A stretch of DNA of 64,000 nucleotides, from positions 34,507-98,506 of IMG/VR virus record IMGVR_UViG_3300020175_000005, one strand, 5' to 3'. Origin of the DNA: a virus. Below are positions 1 through 7,184 of the stretch, in pieces. Below the pieces are notes generated by a model that was given only the letters and a program-made list of their open reading frames with translations, was not told the origin of the DNA and ran no database searches. Position numbers and translations under genes: made by a program. Position 1 is the first letter of the stretch, and every line of letters starts with the position of its first letter.

Positions 1-283
1 CAATTTGACATGCAAAGTTCGCCTCTTGGATTGTTAAATTATTGTTGATAATGTCATCAAAAATATGCATAAATTTACTAATACCGAGTCCATGAGGTGT
101 TCCGGTTTTGGTAGTATGAAAATTATTCATATCAAATTGTATCATTGGATTATATGCAAAAAATACAATCCTCCTAAAGAGTGACTCTTTATTATACTTC
201 TGCAACACTGCAAGTTTTTCGTCTTGAGACTCTGCAGATATAATTTGGTCGTATATGCTTCTAGTTAATCCAGACTTGCTCAT
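1..283 (-). CDS. DNA ligase, T4 gp30-like, N-terminal part (runs off window)
   Basis: The start codon is at 281-283, preceded by an AGGTGA ribosome site, and the frame stays open to the window edge, giving about 94 residues. The translation reads like the N-terminal helical domain of T4-family ATP-dependent DNA ligase: a short helix, then the stretch KYNKESLFRRIVFFAYNPM, which parallels the 'NKDN-LL-R' region of gp30. The catalytic KxDG lies outside the window, so activity cannot be judged. It would seal nicks in replication and repair. A late-type motif lies just upstream at 306-313. Assignment is from remembered similarity and is moderate because only the least conserved domain is visible. 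Confidence 0.6.
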   Translation of the reverse strand, partial: MSKSGLTRSIYDQIISAESQDEKLAVLQKYNKESLFRRIVFFAYNPMIQFDMNNFHTTKTGTPHGLGISKFMHIFDDIINNNLTIQEANFACQI

Positions 284-305
284 TTGCTTCACCTTATGTT
301 ACTAG

Positions 306-313
306 TATTTATC
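306..313 (-). promoter_or_regulatory. Late promoter-like motif GATAAATA
   Basis: On the minus strand the sequence reads GATAAATA, one mismatch from the T4 late consensus TATAAATA. It sits 23 bp upstream of the ligase start, leaving room for a short leader with a ribosome site. Confidence 0.45.
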
Positions 314-337
314 TATATAGTTAACTGCAATCATAGA

Positions 338-364
338 AAAAGGGAGCAGTATGCTCCCTTTTTT
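338..364 (-). terminator. Rho-independent terminator after the small-gene cluster
   Basis: A perfect AGGGAGCA/TGCTCCCT-type hairpin is flanked by a T-run on the minus strand (and by T's on the plus strand). It lies 20 bp beyond the stop of the 36-codon gene at 384-494, separating it from the ligase gene. Similar GGGAGC hairpins recur at 1377-1402 and 23153-23180. Confidence 0.8.
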
Positions 365-383
365 CACTTATGTGTTTGTTATA

Positions 384-494
384 CTAGTCTAGCATAAGAG
401 CTCTGGCTGCTTCAATGTCGCCTGCTTCGGCAAGAATAGATGCACGTTTATATACAGCGAGCTTATCAAAAAATTCAATTATTAATTTAAGCAT
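384..494 (-). CDS. Small protein of 36 residues, unknown
   Basis: This 36-codon frame starts inside the last codons of the gene at 487-684 (11-base overlap) and ends just before a terminator. The product is MLKLIIEFFDKLAVYKRASI followed by an acidic Ala-rich helix ending in RALMLD, so it should be helical. The tight overlap and downstream terminator argue that it is a real last gene of the cluster. No family is recognised. Confidence 0.5.
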   Translation of the reverse strand: MLKLIIEFFDKLAVYKRASILAEAGDIEAARALMLD

Positions 495-684
495 TTGCTG
501 TTTTACCAAAACGTTGTTCTTTAGCTTGTGCTTTTAGTTCACGTAACTTTGCTTCTGATACAGCACGGGCTTCATATAGGCTTTTAACATGTGCAGCAGT
601 AATTCCTGGTTGTCCTACCATTGCGCCAATTGCACGTGAGTATCCAATAATTTCTAAGCGAAGATTTAATTTTTCCATAAACAT
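487..684 (-). CDS. Small protein of 65 residues, unknown
   Basis: A 65-residue, mostly helical protein with a basic, Ala/Lys/Glu-rich second half. The ATG codons at residues 1 and 3 are both usable. It touches the stop of the DUF1127-like gene upstream (shared base 684) and overlaps the next small gene, so it is likely co-translated within a cluster of four small genes. No family recognised. Confidence 0.6.
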   Translation of the reverse strand: MFMEKLNLRLEIIGYSRAIGAMVGQPGITAAHVKSLYEARAVSEAKLRELKAQAKEQRFGKTANA

Positions 685-920
685 TATACAAATCCTCTCA
701 AGTTTTCATTTACTTTTACTTGTTCTGCTTTAACCGTCACTTTAGCTGGCTTCTTGAATGATTTATGTGCAATGTCATAAATCTCACCACGTGAGATACC
801 AATATCATTTAGTTCGTGATTGTTTAGTGCTGAAAGTTGGTTGTAAGTGTCGCGTACTTGCTTGTTGTATTCCATTGTGTTACGAATGTTTGTTAGTAGT
901 GCTTGAAGTTGTTTAATCAT
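684..920 (-). CDS. DUF1127-like small protein (78 residues)
   Basis: The start chosen is the ATG at 918-920, which overlaps the stop of the upstream gene as TAATG; a longer frame to 998 exists but lies inside that gene. Residues about 29-53 (TYNQLSALNNHELNDIGISR) match the DUF1127 pattern 'L..L.d..L.DIGl.R.di'. DUF1127 proteins are small, basic and common in alphaproteobacteria; some have been linked to RNA turnover and phosphate metabolism there. A phage copy could modify a host regulatory process, but that is inference. Confidence 0.65.
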   Translation of the reverse strand: MIKQLQALLTNIRNTMEYNKQVRDTYNQLSALNNHELNDIGISRGEIYDIAHKSFKKPAKVTVKAEQVKVNENLRGFV

Positions 921-1108
921 TAGTTTATCCCTTGTGTGTATCTGTATGATGGACCATTTCCATTGTGTGTTAACATATAATTGTATGCAAATTGCCAATC
1001 ATTGCGATATTCTGTTTTTGCATATGTCATTAAGTCTGTGCGATAAGTGGCAGAATCTTTGCGTCCGCCAAGAAAATTAGTTATCGCACTAAAAAAGTTT
1101 AGTGTCAT
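920..1108 (-). CDS. Small protein of 62 residues, unknown
   Basis: First gene of the four-gene cluster, with a GGAGA ribosome site before its ATG. The N-terminus is hydrophobic (MTLNFFSAITNFLGG), followed by a Tyr/Asn-rich region ending YRYTQGIN. No family recognised. It is preceded by a 165-base leader that begins at a perfect late promoter motif. Confidence 0.6.
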   Translation of the reverse strand: MTLNFFSAITNFLGGRKDSATYRTDLMTYAKTEYRNDWQFAYNYMLTHNGNGPSYRYTQGIN

Positions 1109-1279
1109 TTTAGTTCTCCATTCTGTTTTCGGATGCTTGAGGGAAGCAATACCCCTAGTCTTTTCTAGGCGTCAATCTCTTTTAAGGCATGGATCATGCC
1201 ACGGTCTTTCCCAGTTGCCACTCATTTTTTCTAAGCTGAGGTCGCTTGTAAAAGTAAACGTTGTTTCCTTCTACACCTT

Positions 1280-1287
1280 TATTTATA
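1280..1287 (-). promoter_or_regulatory. T4-type late promoter TATAAATA
   Basis: Exact match to the T4 late consensus on the minus strand. It would drive the four small genes at 384-1108 through a leader of about 165 bases. Confidence 0.7.
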
Positions 1288-1376
1288 TCAATATAACACG
1301 AAAAATCCGTGTTTACTACTGCTATCCATGCAAACACGATATGCATCTTATGCAACTGTGCAGATCTGCGCAGGTA

Positions 1377-1402
1377 GAAAAAGGGAGCATTAGATGCCCC
1401 CT
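1377..1402 (-). terminator. Rho-independent terminator after the propeller gene
   Basis: A 9-bp stem with one G-T pair and a 3-base loop (1382-1402) is followed by five T's on the minus strand. It lies 45 bp beyond the stop of the gene at 1447-3084. Confidence 0.8.
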
Positions 1403-1446
1403 TTTTATTTTTATTTCTGTACTGTTGTAGTATTATGCGTAAAATC

Positions 1447-3084
1447 TCAGCCAGCTGTAAAGATATATGCTTTACCTGAACTAGTACCACCAGCATCATC
1501 TTCATCATATGCACTAACAATAGCACGGCCGTCTGATATTGCTACTGATCGACCAAACCTATCATTTACTTCGGTGTCATATGCATTTGGATTATCTAAT
1601 GTTTCAACTAAGGCACCTGAAGTGACATTGTAAATATATACTTTTCCTGAATTGTAATTAGTCGGCGTTTTCGGCGACTCATCTTCTCCTGTCGCAGAGA
1701 CAATTGCATAGTCGCCTGATATTGCTACAAATCGTCCAAATTCATCACCAAGACTTGAGCCATCAGGATTTGGATTGTCTAGTGTATGAACTAGCGCACC
1801 AGTTGTTACATCAAAGATGTATGCTTTGCCTGAATAGTCACCGCCATTATCGCTTTCTGCATAAGCACCTACAATAGCATAGTCGCCTGATATTGCTACT
1901 GAATTACCAAAGTAATCATCGTCACTGTTACTATGAGCATTCGGGTTGTCTAGTGTATGAACTAGGGCACCAGTTGTTACATCAAAGATGTATGCTTTAC
2001 CACTACCAAAGCCGACAATAAATTCTTCATCACCATCATCATTTTCAAAAGCAACAGCATCATCTTCCATTTCAGCACCTACAATAGCGTAGTTACCTGA
2101 TATTGCTACCGCACCGCCAAACCTATCACCAGCACTTGTACCATAAGCAGTAGGGTTATCTAGTGTATAAAGTAAAGCACCAGTAGTAACATCAAAGATA
2201 TACGCCTTACCAGAAGCACTACCGTCTGCATCGTCTTCAGCATAAGCACCTACAATAGCATAGTCACCTGATATTGCTACTGAAATGCCAAAGTAATCAC
2301 TAGTACTCGTTCCATAAACATTCGGGTTGTCTAGTGTATGAACTAGGGCACCAGTTGTTACATCAAATATGTATGCTTTACCTGAAGTAGAACCACTTAC
2401 ATCGTCTTCTCTACTAGCACCTACAATAGCATAGTTACCAGATATTGCAACTGAGTTACCAAATTGATCTTCGGAACTTGAACTAAAATCATTAGGGTTA
2501 TCTAATGTATGAACTAACGAACTAGTTGATACATTGTAGATATATGCTTTACCTGAATTACCGCCACCTGCATCATCTTCATAAATAGCAGAAACAATAG
2601 CATAGTCTCCATCGACTGCAACTGAATAGCCAAAGCGATCATTAAGACTTGTACCATAAGGATTTGGATTGTCTAATGTATATGCTAGTGTAGATGCTGA
2701 CCAATCACTCCACTCAAATGTATTGCCTGATCCTGTATCGCCTGATGTTTCTGTACCAACGCTAACTATAGCAGTTGTGCTTAACAGCATATTGCCGTCT
2801 GTGTCTTGTGTAAATGTCCAGTCGCTGATCTGAAAACCTGCATCAGCAATGAAAGGTCTCTGTGAACCAGCCATTGCTCTGTTTTCTGTAACAGATAGCT
2901 CATCACCGTCTGCATACATTTCCCAGTTGCCAATTTTAATGCCGTGGTCAGCTCTAAATGCTCGTTGCGCATTGTTTGCATCAACTGCTACGTGACCTGC
3001 TGTTAAATCGCCATCTGAGTTTTGAGTAAGTAACCAGTCGCCTAGTCTAATACCCATGTCTGAAATAAATGGTTTTTGTGCCAT
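1447..3084 (-). CDS. FG-GAP repeat protein, predicted seven-bladed propeller; virion or adhesin-like
   Basis: 545 residues with an AGGAGATATAAC ribosome site. Residues 1-110 contain three degenerate copies of a 'F.aD.GI.IGdW' unit. After a linker come seven repeats of about 50-60 residues, each with the core FGxSVAISGDYAIVGA, an acidic EDD turn, SGKAYIFDVTTGALVHTLDNPN. These are FG-GAP/integrin-alpha-type repeats, and seven of them fit one closed beta propeller. Repeat 4 carries an extra acidic insertion of about 18 residues. It is most likely a surface or tail-associated adhesin. The near-identical repeats suggest recent duplication. Function is inferred; the repeats are directly visible. 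Confidence 0.75.
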   Translation of the reverse strand: MAQKPFISDMGIRLGDWLLTQNSDGDLTAGHVAVDANNAQRAFRADHGIKIGNWEMYADGDELSVTENRAMAGSQRPFIADAGFQISDWTFTQDTDGNMLLSTTAIVSVGTETSGDTGSGNTFEWSDWSASTLAYTLDNPNPYGTSLNDRFGYSVAVDGDYAIVSAIYEDDAGGGNSGKAYIYNVSTSSLVHTLDNPNDFSSSSEDQFGNSVAISGNYAIVGASREDDVSGSTSGKAYIFDVTTGALVHTLDNPNVYGTSTSDYFGISVAISGDYAIVGAYAEDDADGSASGKAYIFDVTTGALLYTLDNPTAYGTSAGDRFGGAVAISGNYAIVGAEMEDDAVAFENDDGDEEFIVGFGSGKAYIFDVTTGALVHTLDNPNAHSNSDDDYFGNSVAISGDYAIVGAYAESDNGGDYSGKAYIFDVTTGALVHTLDNPNPDGSSLGDEFGRFVAISGDYAIVSATGEDESPKTPTNYNSGKVYIYNVTSGALVETLDNPNAYDTEVNDRFGRSVAISDGRAIVSAYDEDDAGGTSSGKAYIFTAG

Positions 3085-3175
3085 GTTATATCTCCTAAAA
3101 AATAAAAAGAAATAGATTCTTACTATTATTTAACCGATATTCACCATGAATAAACTATCTATATTATGGATGCAT

Positions 3176-4312
3176 CTATAGTTTAGTGGTTGTACTCTCA
3201 TATGTACGATTGAACTGATTATTTACACGGACAAATGTTGTACATTTGGTTAGTTGTTTTAATTCTTTTGCACCAACATATGTACAAGTTGAACGAATGC
3301 CACCCAAGATATTTTGCACTGTTCCAGCAATTGCGCCTCGATAAGGTACAAGGACTTCACGTCCTTCGCTACTGCGATAATCTTTTAAACCACCAAAGTG
3401 TTTTGTGTTTGCCGCATCTGAACTCATACCGTAAAACTGCACAAACTGTTTTTTATCAAACTTTCGAGTATTCCCGTCAATAAATTCATTTGTAATATAA
3501 CTTTTAGTAATAACTTCGCCGCCGCCTTCGTCGTGACCGGCAAGCATACCACCTAGCATCACAAAGTCAGCGCCAGCAGCAAATGCTTTTGCTACATCCC
3601 CAGGACAAGTGCAACCACCATCGGCAATAATATGACCGCCGAGACCATGCGCAGCATCTGCACATTCGATGACAGCGGAGAGTTGAGGATAACCAACACC
3701 AGTCTGTATGCGAGTAGTGCATACACTACCAGGACCAATGCCAACTTTAACGATATCAGCTCCATTTAAGATTAACTCCTGTGTTTGGTCTGCGGTAACA
3801 ACATTACCCCCGATAATTACTAGATGTGGATAAGTTTCACGGAAATGTTTCACATAATCAACAAATCGTTCACTATATCCGTTAGCAACATCGATACACA
3901 CATACTTTAGATTTTCACCAATTTGTGCGTAAACATCACTAAACTTTTTTTCGTCTCGTTCAGTAATACCAACACTCACTGCAACATGTGAGGTACGCTT
4001 AAAGCGGTCACTACCAGTATTAAAATACGCAACCAGTTCTTCTACACTGTATGTCTTTACTAGACAAGTAAACATATTCATGTCTGCTAATGCATCTGCT
4101 TGTTCAAATGTACCAACACCATCCATGTTACTTGCCATAATAGGAGTACCATAGTAGTGTACTGGTTCTACATTATCTGGGAAGTCTGGTACATAATTTA
4201 CAAATTTAAACTTGCGGTTCAAATCTACATCTTTGCGAGACCCTAGTGTACTACGCTTAGGACGAATAAGAACGTCACTGTAGTCTAGTAGAACTTCATT
4301 TTCAATTCTCAT
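3176..4312 (-). CDS. guaC: GMP reductase
   Basis: 378 residues from the ATG at 4310-4312, which overlaps the upstream stop as ATGA. It aligns along nearly its whole length with bacterial Gua[12 protein letters not shown] near residue 13, CIDVANGY near 139, and the catalytic loop [11 protein letters not shown] at 191-201 with Cys198. It lacks CBS domains, and the conserved TYVGA-LKELTK-TTF tail favours GMP reductase over IMP dehydrogenase. The enzyme reduces GMP to IMP with NADPH, which would turn guanine nucleotides from degraded host nucleic acid toward adenine nucleotides, useful for an AT-rich genome. It is co-transcribed with the exonuclease and cytidylyltransferase genes. Confidence 0.92.
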   Translation of the reverse strand: MRIENEVLLDYSDVLIRPKRSTLGSRKDVDLNRKFKFVNYVPDFPDNVEPVHYYGTPIMASNMDGVGTFEQADALADMNMFTCLVKTYSVEELVAYFNTGSDRFKRTSHVAVSVGITERDEKKFSDVYAQIGENLKYVCIDVANGYSERFVDYVKHFRETYPHLVIIGGNVVTADQTQELILNGADIVKVGIGPGSVCTTRIQTGVGYPQLSAVIECADAAHGLGGHIIADGGCTCPGDVAKAFAAGADFVMLGGMLAGHDEGGGEVITKSYITNEFIDGNTRKFDKKQFVQFYGMSSDAANTKHFGGLKDYRSSEGREVLVPYRGAIAGTVQNILGGIRSTCTYVGAKELKQLTKCTTFVRVNNQFNRTYESTTTKL

Positions 4313-4848
4313 CGTACTGTTAACTCCAATTGTTGTAATACTTGTTGTACACACAATGCCTGCACTTTGCAGTCTTCTAGTGCGTTGTGTGCTTCAAAAT
4401 TCATCGCCTTGCGTGGATCGCTGGGCATGATTTGCATAAGTGTTCGTGCATCACGGATCTTCCAGAAAGGCCAAGGAACGTGTTTCTCATATTGTTTAAA
4501 TAAGTTCTCCATAATGGGTATATCAAAGGTACTTCCTTGAGCCCAGATCGCATCAACACCTACGCACCATCTAGTTAGGTCAGTTAATACTTGGTCCACA
4601 GAAGTACGATTTCCTTCGCCCATCGCTTCTTCCATTACCTTGGGATCCTGGCGCCCCCACCATTCCAACGTGCTTTCATCAGTTGTTCGTCCTCGAGCAA
4701 TTTGCTCATCTACTTCTAAACGATGATAAAAATGCTGATATGTTTCACTAATGCTATTAGGGTCAAACTTGACTCCACCAAAAGTTAGCACCACAGTATT
4801 GTTTTGGGCACCTAATGTTTCTAGGTCAATCATGGCATGTGTTGTCAT
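4309..4848 (-). CDS. dexA: DEDDh 3'-5' exonuclease, T4 DexA-like
   Basis: 179 residues with an AAGGAG ribosome site. The three exonuclease motifs are visible: D8 and E10 in MIDLETLG, D109 in [11 protein letters not shown], and H154/D159 in [11 protein letters not shown], the DEDDh arrangement of DnaQ-type proofreading nucleases. T4-like phages carry a comparable stand-alone exonuclease, DexA. It would degrade single-stranded or host DNA in the cytoplasm. The stop overlaps the start of guaC, so the two are translationally coupled. Confidence 0.8.
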   Translation of the reverse strand: MTTHAMIDLETLGAQNNTVVLTFGGVKFDPNSISETYQHFYHRLEVDEQIARGRTTDESTLEWWGRQDPKVMEEAMGEGNRTSVDQVLTDLTRWCVGVDAIWAQGSTFDIPIMENLFKQYEKHVPWPFWKIRDARTLMQIMPSDPRKAMNFEAHNALEDCKVQALCVQQVLQQLELTVR

Positions 4849-4887
4849 TGCGGATTCTCCTTAATCCAAATACACTCTGAAATATCT

Positions 4888-5031
4888 TCAGGTTTTAGCA
4901 TTTTCTTCTTCCGTAACCACAAAGTGAACTTTTACAATACCGCCTTTTTGTTTTTTAACATAGTATTCGAGACCTGCATCTCTAAATATTTTTCTAAGCT
5001 CGTTGATGGTAGGATCAGACTTTTTAATCAT
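4888..5031 (-). CDS. Small basic protein of 47 residues, unknown
   Basis: A 47-codon frame (MIKKSDPTINELRKIFRDAG and on to EEENAKT) starts within the end of the cytidylyltransferase gene and fills most of the gap before the exonuclease. An 18-codon frame ([18 protein letters not shown]) overlaps its end and runs into the exonuclease start, so a second micro-gene is possible. The charged, helix-then-strand composition and tight spacing suggest a real gene. No family recognised. Confidence 0.5.
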   Translation of the reverse strand: MIKKSDPTINELRKIFRDAGLEYYVKKQKGGIVKVHFVVTEEENAKT

Positions 5032-5443
5032 TCTTTTCTCTTTCTGCTACTCGTCGCCTCAAGTCGCTTGAGCTAAAACGATGATCTCTTTTGTTGAAGT
5101 ACAAGGATATTCCTCTGCTTCGACATATGTCTTTTCCAGTAAAATCCTTATTTCTATACTCTTCACCTAGTATTCTAACATCAATACTAAACATTGTCAA
5201 GATGTCTTCTAGATCCTTTTCGCTAGAATAAGGGATAATTTCATCAACAAAGTGTATTGCATTAAGTTGGGTGTATCTTTCCACAATACTTTGTACTGGA
5301 GGATTCTTTTCCGGACGATCTGGACTAGGATCCATCTGTAAACCGCAAATTAAATAGTCACAATGCTCTCTTGCTTCACGTAGCATTTGTACGTGGCCTG
5401 CATGTAGTAAATCAAATGTGCTACAGGTAAATCCAACTTTCAT
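5024..5443 (-). CDS. Cytidylyltransferase-like nucleotidyltransferase
   Basis: 139 residues, with the HxGH motif of the nucleotidyltransferase superfamily at residues 14-17 (HAGH) and the second nucleotide-binding signature as SSSDLRRR at 124-131. The length fits glycerol-3-phosphate (TagD) type or related CTP-dependent enzymes. It would make a CDP-linked small molecule; the substrate cannot be read from sequence. A strong sigma70-like promoter precedes it, and a class I amidotransferase gene lies immediately upstream. First gene of the unit that continues into dexA and guaC. Confidence 0.75.
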   Translation of the reverse strand: MKVGFTCSTFDLLHAGHVQMLREAREHCDYLICGLQMDPSPDRPEKNPPVQSIVERYTQLNAIHFVDEIIPYSSEKDLEDILTMFSIDVRILGEEYRNKDFTGKDICRSRGISLYFNKRDHRFSSSDLRRRVAEREKND

Positions 5444-5470
5444 TCAGCTCTCCTCTTTGGCTGCATGACT

Positions 5471-5499
5471 AATATAACATAAAAAATTTAGGCTGTCAA
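5471..5499 (-). promoter_or_regulatory. Sigma70-like promoter for cytidylyltransferase-dexA-guaC
   Basis: TTGACA (5494-5499), a 17-bp spacer and TATATT (5471-5476) on the minus strand. The -35 overlaps the last codons of the amidotransferase gene. The leader of about 20 bases contains a GAGGAGAG ribosome site. Confidence 0.8.
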
Positions 5500-6062
5500 G
5501 ATAATAAAAACAATGCCTCGTCTGGCATCCAATGATCTATCATCCGTTCAGGGTGCCATAACATAGTTACTATATTATCTAATTTCCAACTTTCGCAATT
5601 ACCCTGTGGATCTCGGGCAAGTACTGTTGCTCCTGGGGGAATAGTTCCCAATATTTCACCATGTCTACTGCATACATTTTTAGTAATGTCTTTATAGTAT
5701 ACAATGTGATCTCGGGCATGCCGATCATTTTTATCTATTGATCCACCAAGACTAGTCGTTAAGAATTGACAACCTCTGCTAATACCCAGTATGGGTTTAT
5801 TGTACAGTCTTGCCAAATCTAAAGTGTGTTTCTCTACCTGTAGGCGTTCTTGATTATATTGCCAATCTCCAGTAATCATACTATTGCCGCCAGTAAACAC
5901 TACGATATCGCTATCATGTATCCAATCTGTGCGATAATGATCTAATTTGTTTGGAATCGGCCTCAAAGTATGATCCTTGAACATGGAATAAAATCCATGA
6001 TCAAGTGCATCATATGGCCCGTTGCGATAGTCAATCACACGTTGCGTGATTGCTATTTTCAT
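5496..6062 (-). CDS. Class I glutamine amidotransferase-like protein (peptidase C26 type)
   Basis: 188 residues with the complete class I triad: Cys98 in GISRGCQFL, His170 and Glu172 in LWHPER. A TGGNS motif near residue 57 is also typical. The domain is not fused to a synthetase, as in gamma-glutamyl-GABA hydrolase-like enzymes. It directly follows ClpS with no gap and precedes a cytidylyltransferase. That pairing recalls pathways in which an amidotransferase-fold hydrolase acts on a CDP-linked glutamine derivative, but this link is speculative. Confidence 0.75.
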   Translation of the reverse strand: MKIAITQRVIDYRNGPYDALDHGFYSMFKDHTLRPIPNKLDHYRTDWIHDSDIVVFTGGNSMITGDWQYNQERLQVEKHTLDLARLYNKPILGISRGCQFLTTSLGGSIDKNDRHARDHIVYYKDITKNVCSRHGEILGTIPPGATVLARDPQGNCESWKLDNIVTMLWHPERMIDHWMPDEALFLLS

Positions 6063-6362
6063 TTACTCATTTTCTTCGATAATAACGTCCAACGGATATC
6101 CAGCTGAACGGGACTCGGTAATAGTTTCGGTACTCTTCTGTTCTGCGATTTCAAAGCTATATGTACCCACAATGCACCGTCCTTTTTCGTGAACTTCCAG
6201 CATAATTTCTTTAGCTCTTTCCAGATCATGTCTGTAAATAACCATTAGAATCTGTACTACAAAATCCATGGGCGTAGATTCATCATTTAGCATAATGATA
6301 TTATACTTGTTGGGTGCTTTTAATTTAATTGCAGTGTTTTCTTGGTTAGCCGCTTGAGTCAT
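6063..6362 (-). CDS. clpS: ClpS, N-degron adaptor of Clp protease
   Basis: 99 residues when started at the ATG preceded by GGAAAA (6360-6362); an upstream ATG at 6374 lacks a ribosome site. It aligns well with bacterial ClpS: PNKYNIIMLNDESTPMDFVV, then LEVHEKGRCIVGTYSFEIAE. The LNDESTPMDFV segment forms the N-degron pocket. ClpS hands N-end-rule substrates to ClpAP, yet the phage genes visible here are ClpX and ClpP, so it may work with host ClpA or redirect it. It follows hsp20 in the same operon, separated by a stable hairpin. Confidence 0.92.
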   Translation of the reverse strand: MTQAANQENTAIKLKAPNKYNIIMLNDESTPMDFVVQILMVIYRHDLERAKEIMLEVHEKGRCIVGTYSFEIAEQKSTETITESRSAGYPLDVIIEENE

Positions 6363-6380
6363 TATATTTTCCATTTAGTT

Positions 6381-6405
6381 ACAGTGGGGAATAATTTCCC
6401 CACTG
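6381..6405 (-). other. Stable intergenic hairpin between hsp20 and clpS
   Basis: An 11-bp perfect inverted repeat (ACAGTGGGGAA/TTCCCCACTGT) with a 3-base loop and no T-run follows hsp20. It may be an attenuator or an mRNA-stabilising or processing element that sets the Hsp20 to ClpS ratio. Confidence 0.6.
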
Positions 6406-6417
6406 TGTTAGTTATAC

Positions 6418-6846
6418 TTATTTAATTTTGATAGTCTTTGCTTTTTTCTCTTCTGGAACAATGCGTTCTAGTTCAATATAAAGCATGCCATTTTCCATTG
6501 TGGCTCCGTTTACAACTACGTCATCTGACAGTGTCCATGTACGTTTAAACTTGCGCTGTGCAATGCCACGATGTAGCCATTCACCTGCCTGTTCAACTTC
6601 TTGTGGATTATGTGTAATTGTTAGTTTGCCACCTTCAGCAGTGATATCCAAATCATCTTTGGTAACGCCAGCTAATGCAATTTCAATTTGAAATTTGTTT
6701 TCATTCTGGCGAATGTTGTATGGTGGATAACCAGTGCTTGCCACATTATTTTCGGCATACTGAAACATATCAGTAATGATTTTATCAAAACCCACCGCAT
6801 ACGGTGTAATTTTATTTAAATCAAGTGTGGTTAATCTTGTATTCAT
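6418..6846 (-). CDS. hsp20: Small heat-shock protein, IbpA/Hsp20-like
   Basis: 142 residues with the full alpha-crystallin domain and strong resemblance to bacterial IbpA: a YAVGFDKI N-terminal segment, GYPPYNI near residue 39, then EIALAGVTKDDLDITAEGGK and the C-terminal NGMLYIELER. The terminal IKIK resembles the I-x-I anchoring motif. It holds unfolded proteins in oligomers for refolding or proteolysis. Its start overlaps the upstream stop (ATGA). Hsp20 genes are known in T4-like cyanophages; here the gene sits with Clp genes and behind a promoter with an apparent operator. Confidence 0.93.
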   Translation of the reverse strand: MNTRLTTLDLNKITPYAVGFDKIITDMFQYAENNVASTGYPPYNIRQNENKFQIEIALAGVTKDDLDITAEGGKLTITHNPQEVEQAGEWLHRGIAQRKFKRTWTLSDDVVVNGATMENGMLYIELERIVPEEKKAKTIKIK

Positions 6847-7067
6847 TTCGTTACCCCTGTTGCTTTGATTGCATCTGCAACTGTTGCACCAACTGCATCA
6901 CCCATATCAGTTGCTGTCTTTGCAAGCTCTTTGGTGTATGTTGTTTGTGCATCAACAAAGTTATTCATAGGCTTTGCTAGTGATTCGGTTTTAACGAAAG
7001 TTTTAATCCATTCACGCTTGGCATTCTGCACAGCATCAATGAACATGTTTGTCATGTATGTATTCAT
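6843..7067 (-). CDS. Small protein of 74 residues, phasin-like by eye
   Basis: First gene of the hsp20-clpS unit, with an AGGAGA ribosome site. It is a single amphipathic helical protein; the stretch KTESLAKPMNNFVDAQTTYT resembles small phasin-type proteins that coat polyester granules or act as chaperone-like helices. The similarity is weak and from memory. Its stop overlaps the hsp20 start, so the two are coupled. Confidence 0.5.
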   Translation of the reverse strand: MNTYMTNMFIDAVQNAKREWIKTFVKTESLAKPMNNFVDAQTTYTKELAKTATDMGDAVGATVADAIKATGVTK

Positions 7068-7127
7068 CTTTTATCTCCTTTTAAGCAAGATGTATTTTTA
7101 GGACCCAGCTTAACTGGCATCCTGTTT

Positions 7128-7135
7128 TATTTATA
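7128..7135 (-). promoter_or_regulatory. T4-type late promoter TATAAATA for the hsp20-clpS unit
   Basis: Exact late consensus on the minus strand, lying directly downstream of and partly overlapping the first 18-bp palindrome. It would let the unit switch from early-type to late transcription. Confidence 0.75.
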
Positions 7136-7176
7136 CGCTAGAGCGTATAAAACTATAATATACGCTAGAGCGTATA
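7132..7176. promoter_or_regulatory. Two copies of an 18-bp palindromic operator
   Basis: The sequence TATACGCTAGAGCGTATA occurs at 7132-7149 and again at 7159-7176, 27 bp apart. Each has 8-bp perfect arms around a 2-bp centre. The upstream copy fills the spacer of a sigma70-like promoter, and the other spans its predicted start site. This is the geometry of a repressor that blocks polymerase. No other copy was seen in the window. Confidence 0.8.
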
Positions 7177-7183
7177 TAGTCAA
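7155..7183 (-). promoter_or_regulatory. Sigma70-like promoter carrying an operator in its spacer
   Basis: TTGACT (7178-7183), 17 bp, TATTAT (7155-7160) on the minus strand. The spacer contains most of one palindrome copy and the predicted start, near 7148, lies in the other. It would drive the phasin-like, hsp20 and clpS genes. Confidence 0.7.
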
Positions 7184-7184
7184 G

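Larger units (their letters stand above)
1109..1446 (-). other. 338-bp gap: leader with hairpins, late promoter, terminator
   Basis: No convincing gene of normal size lies here. On the minus strand it holds, in order, a terminator (1377-1402), a late promoter (1280-1287), a 17-codon frame at 1172-1225 (MSGNWERPWHDPCLKRD) with only a weak ribosome site, a GGCATG/CATGCC hairpin inside that frame, a CTAG-aaaaga-CTAG hairpin near 1155-1168, and the ribosome site of the 62-residue gene. The leader could be regulatory or encode a leader peptide; neither is proven. Confidence 0.4.

Noticed and set aside
684-998. A 104-codon version of the DUF1127-like gene
   Set aside because: The first 26 codons lie inside the upstream gene; the ATG at 920 with TAATG overlap gives a normal DUF1127 length.
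1194-1526. A 110-codon frame on the minus strand around the terminator at 1377
   Set aside because: It crosses a terminator and a late promoter, overlaps the end of the propeller gene, and has a low-complexity sequence with no ribosome site.
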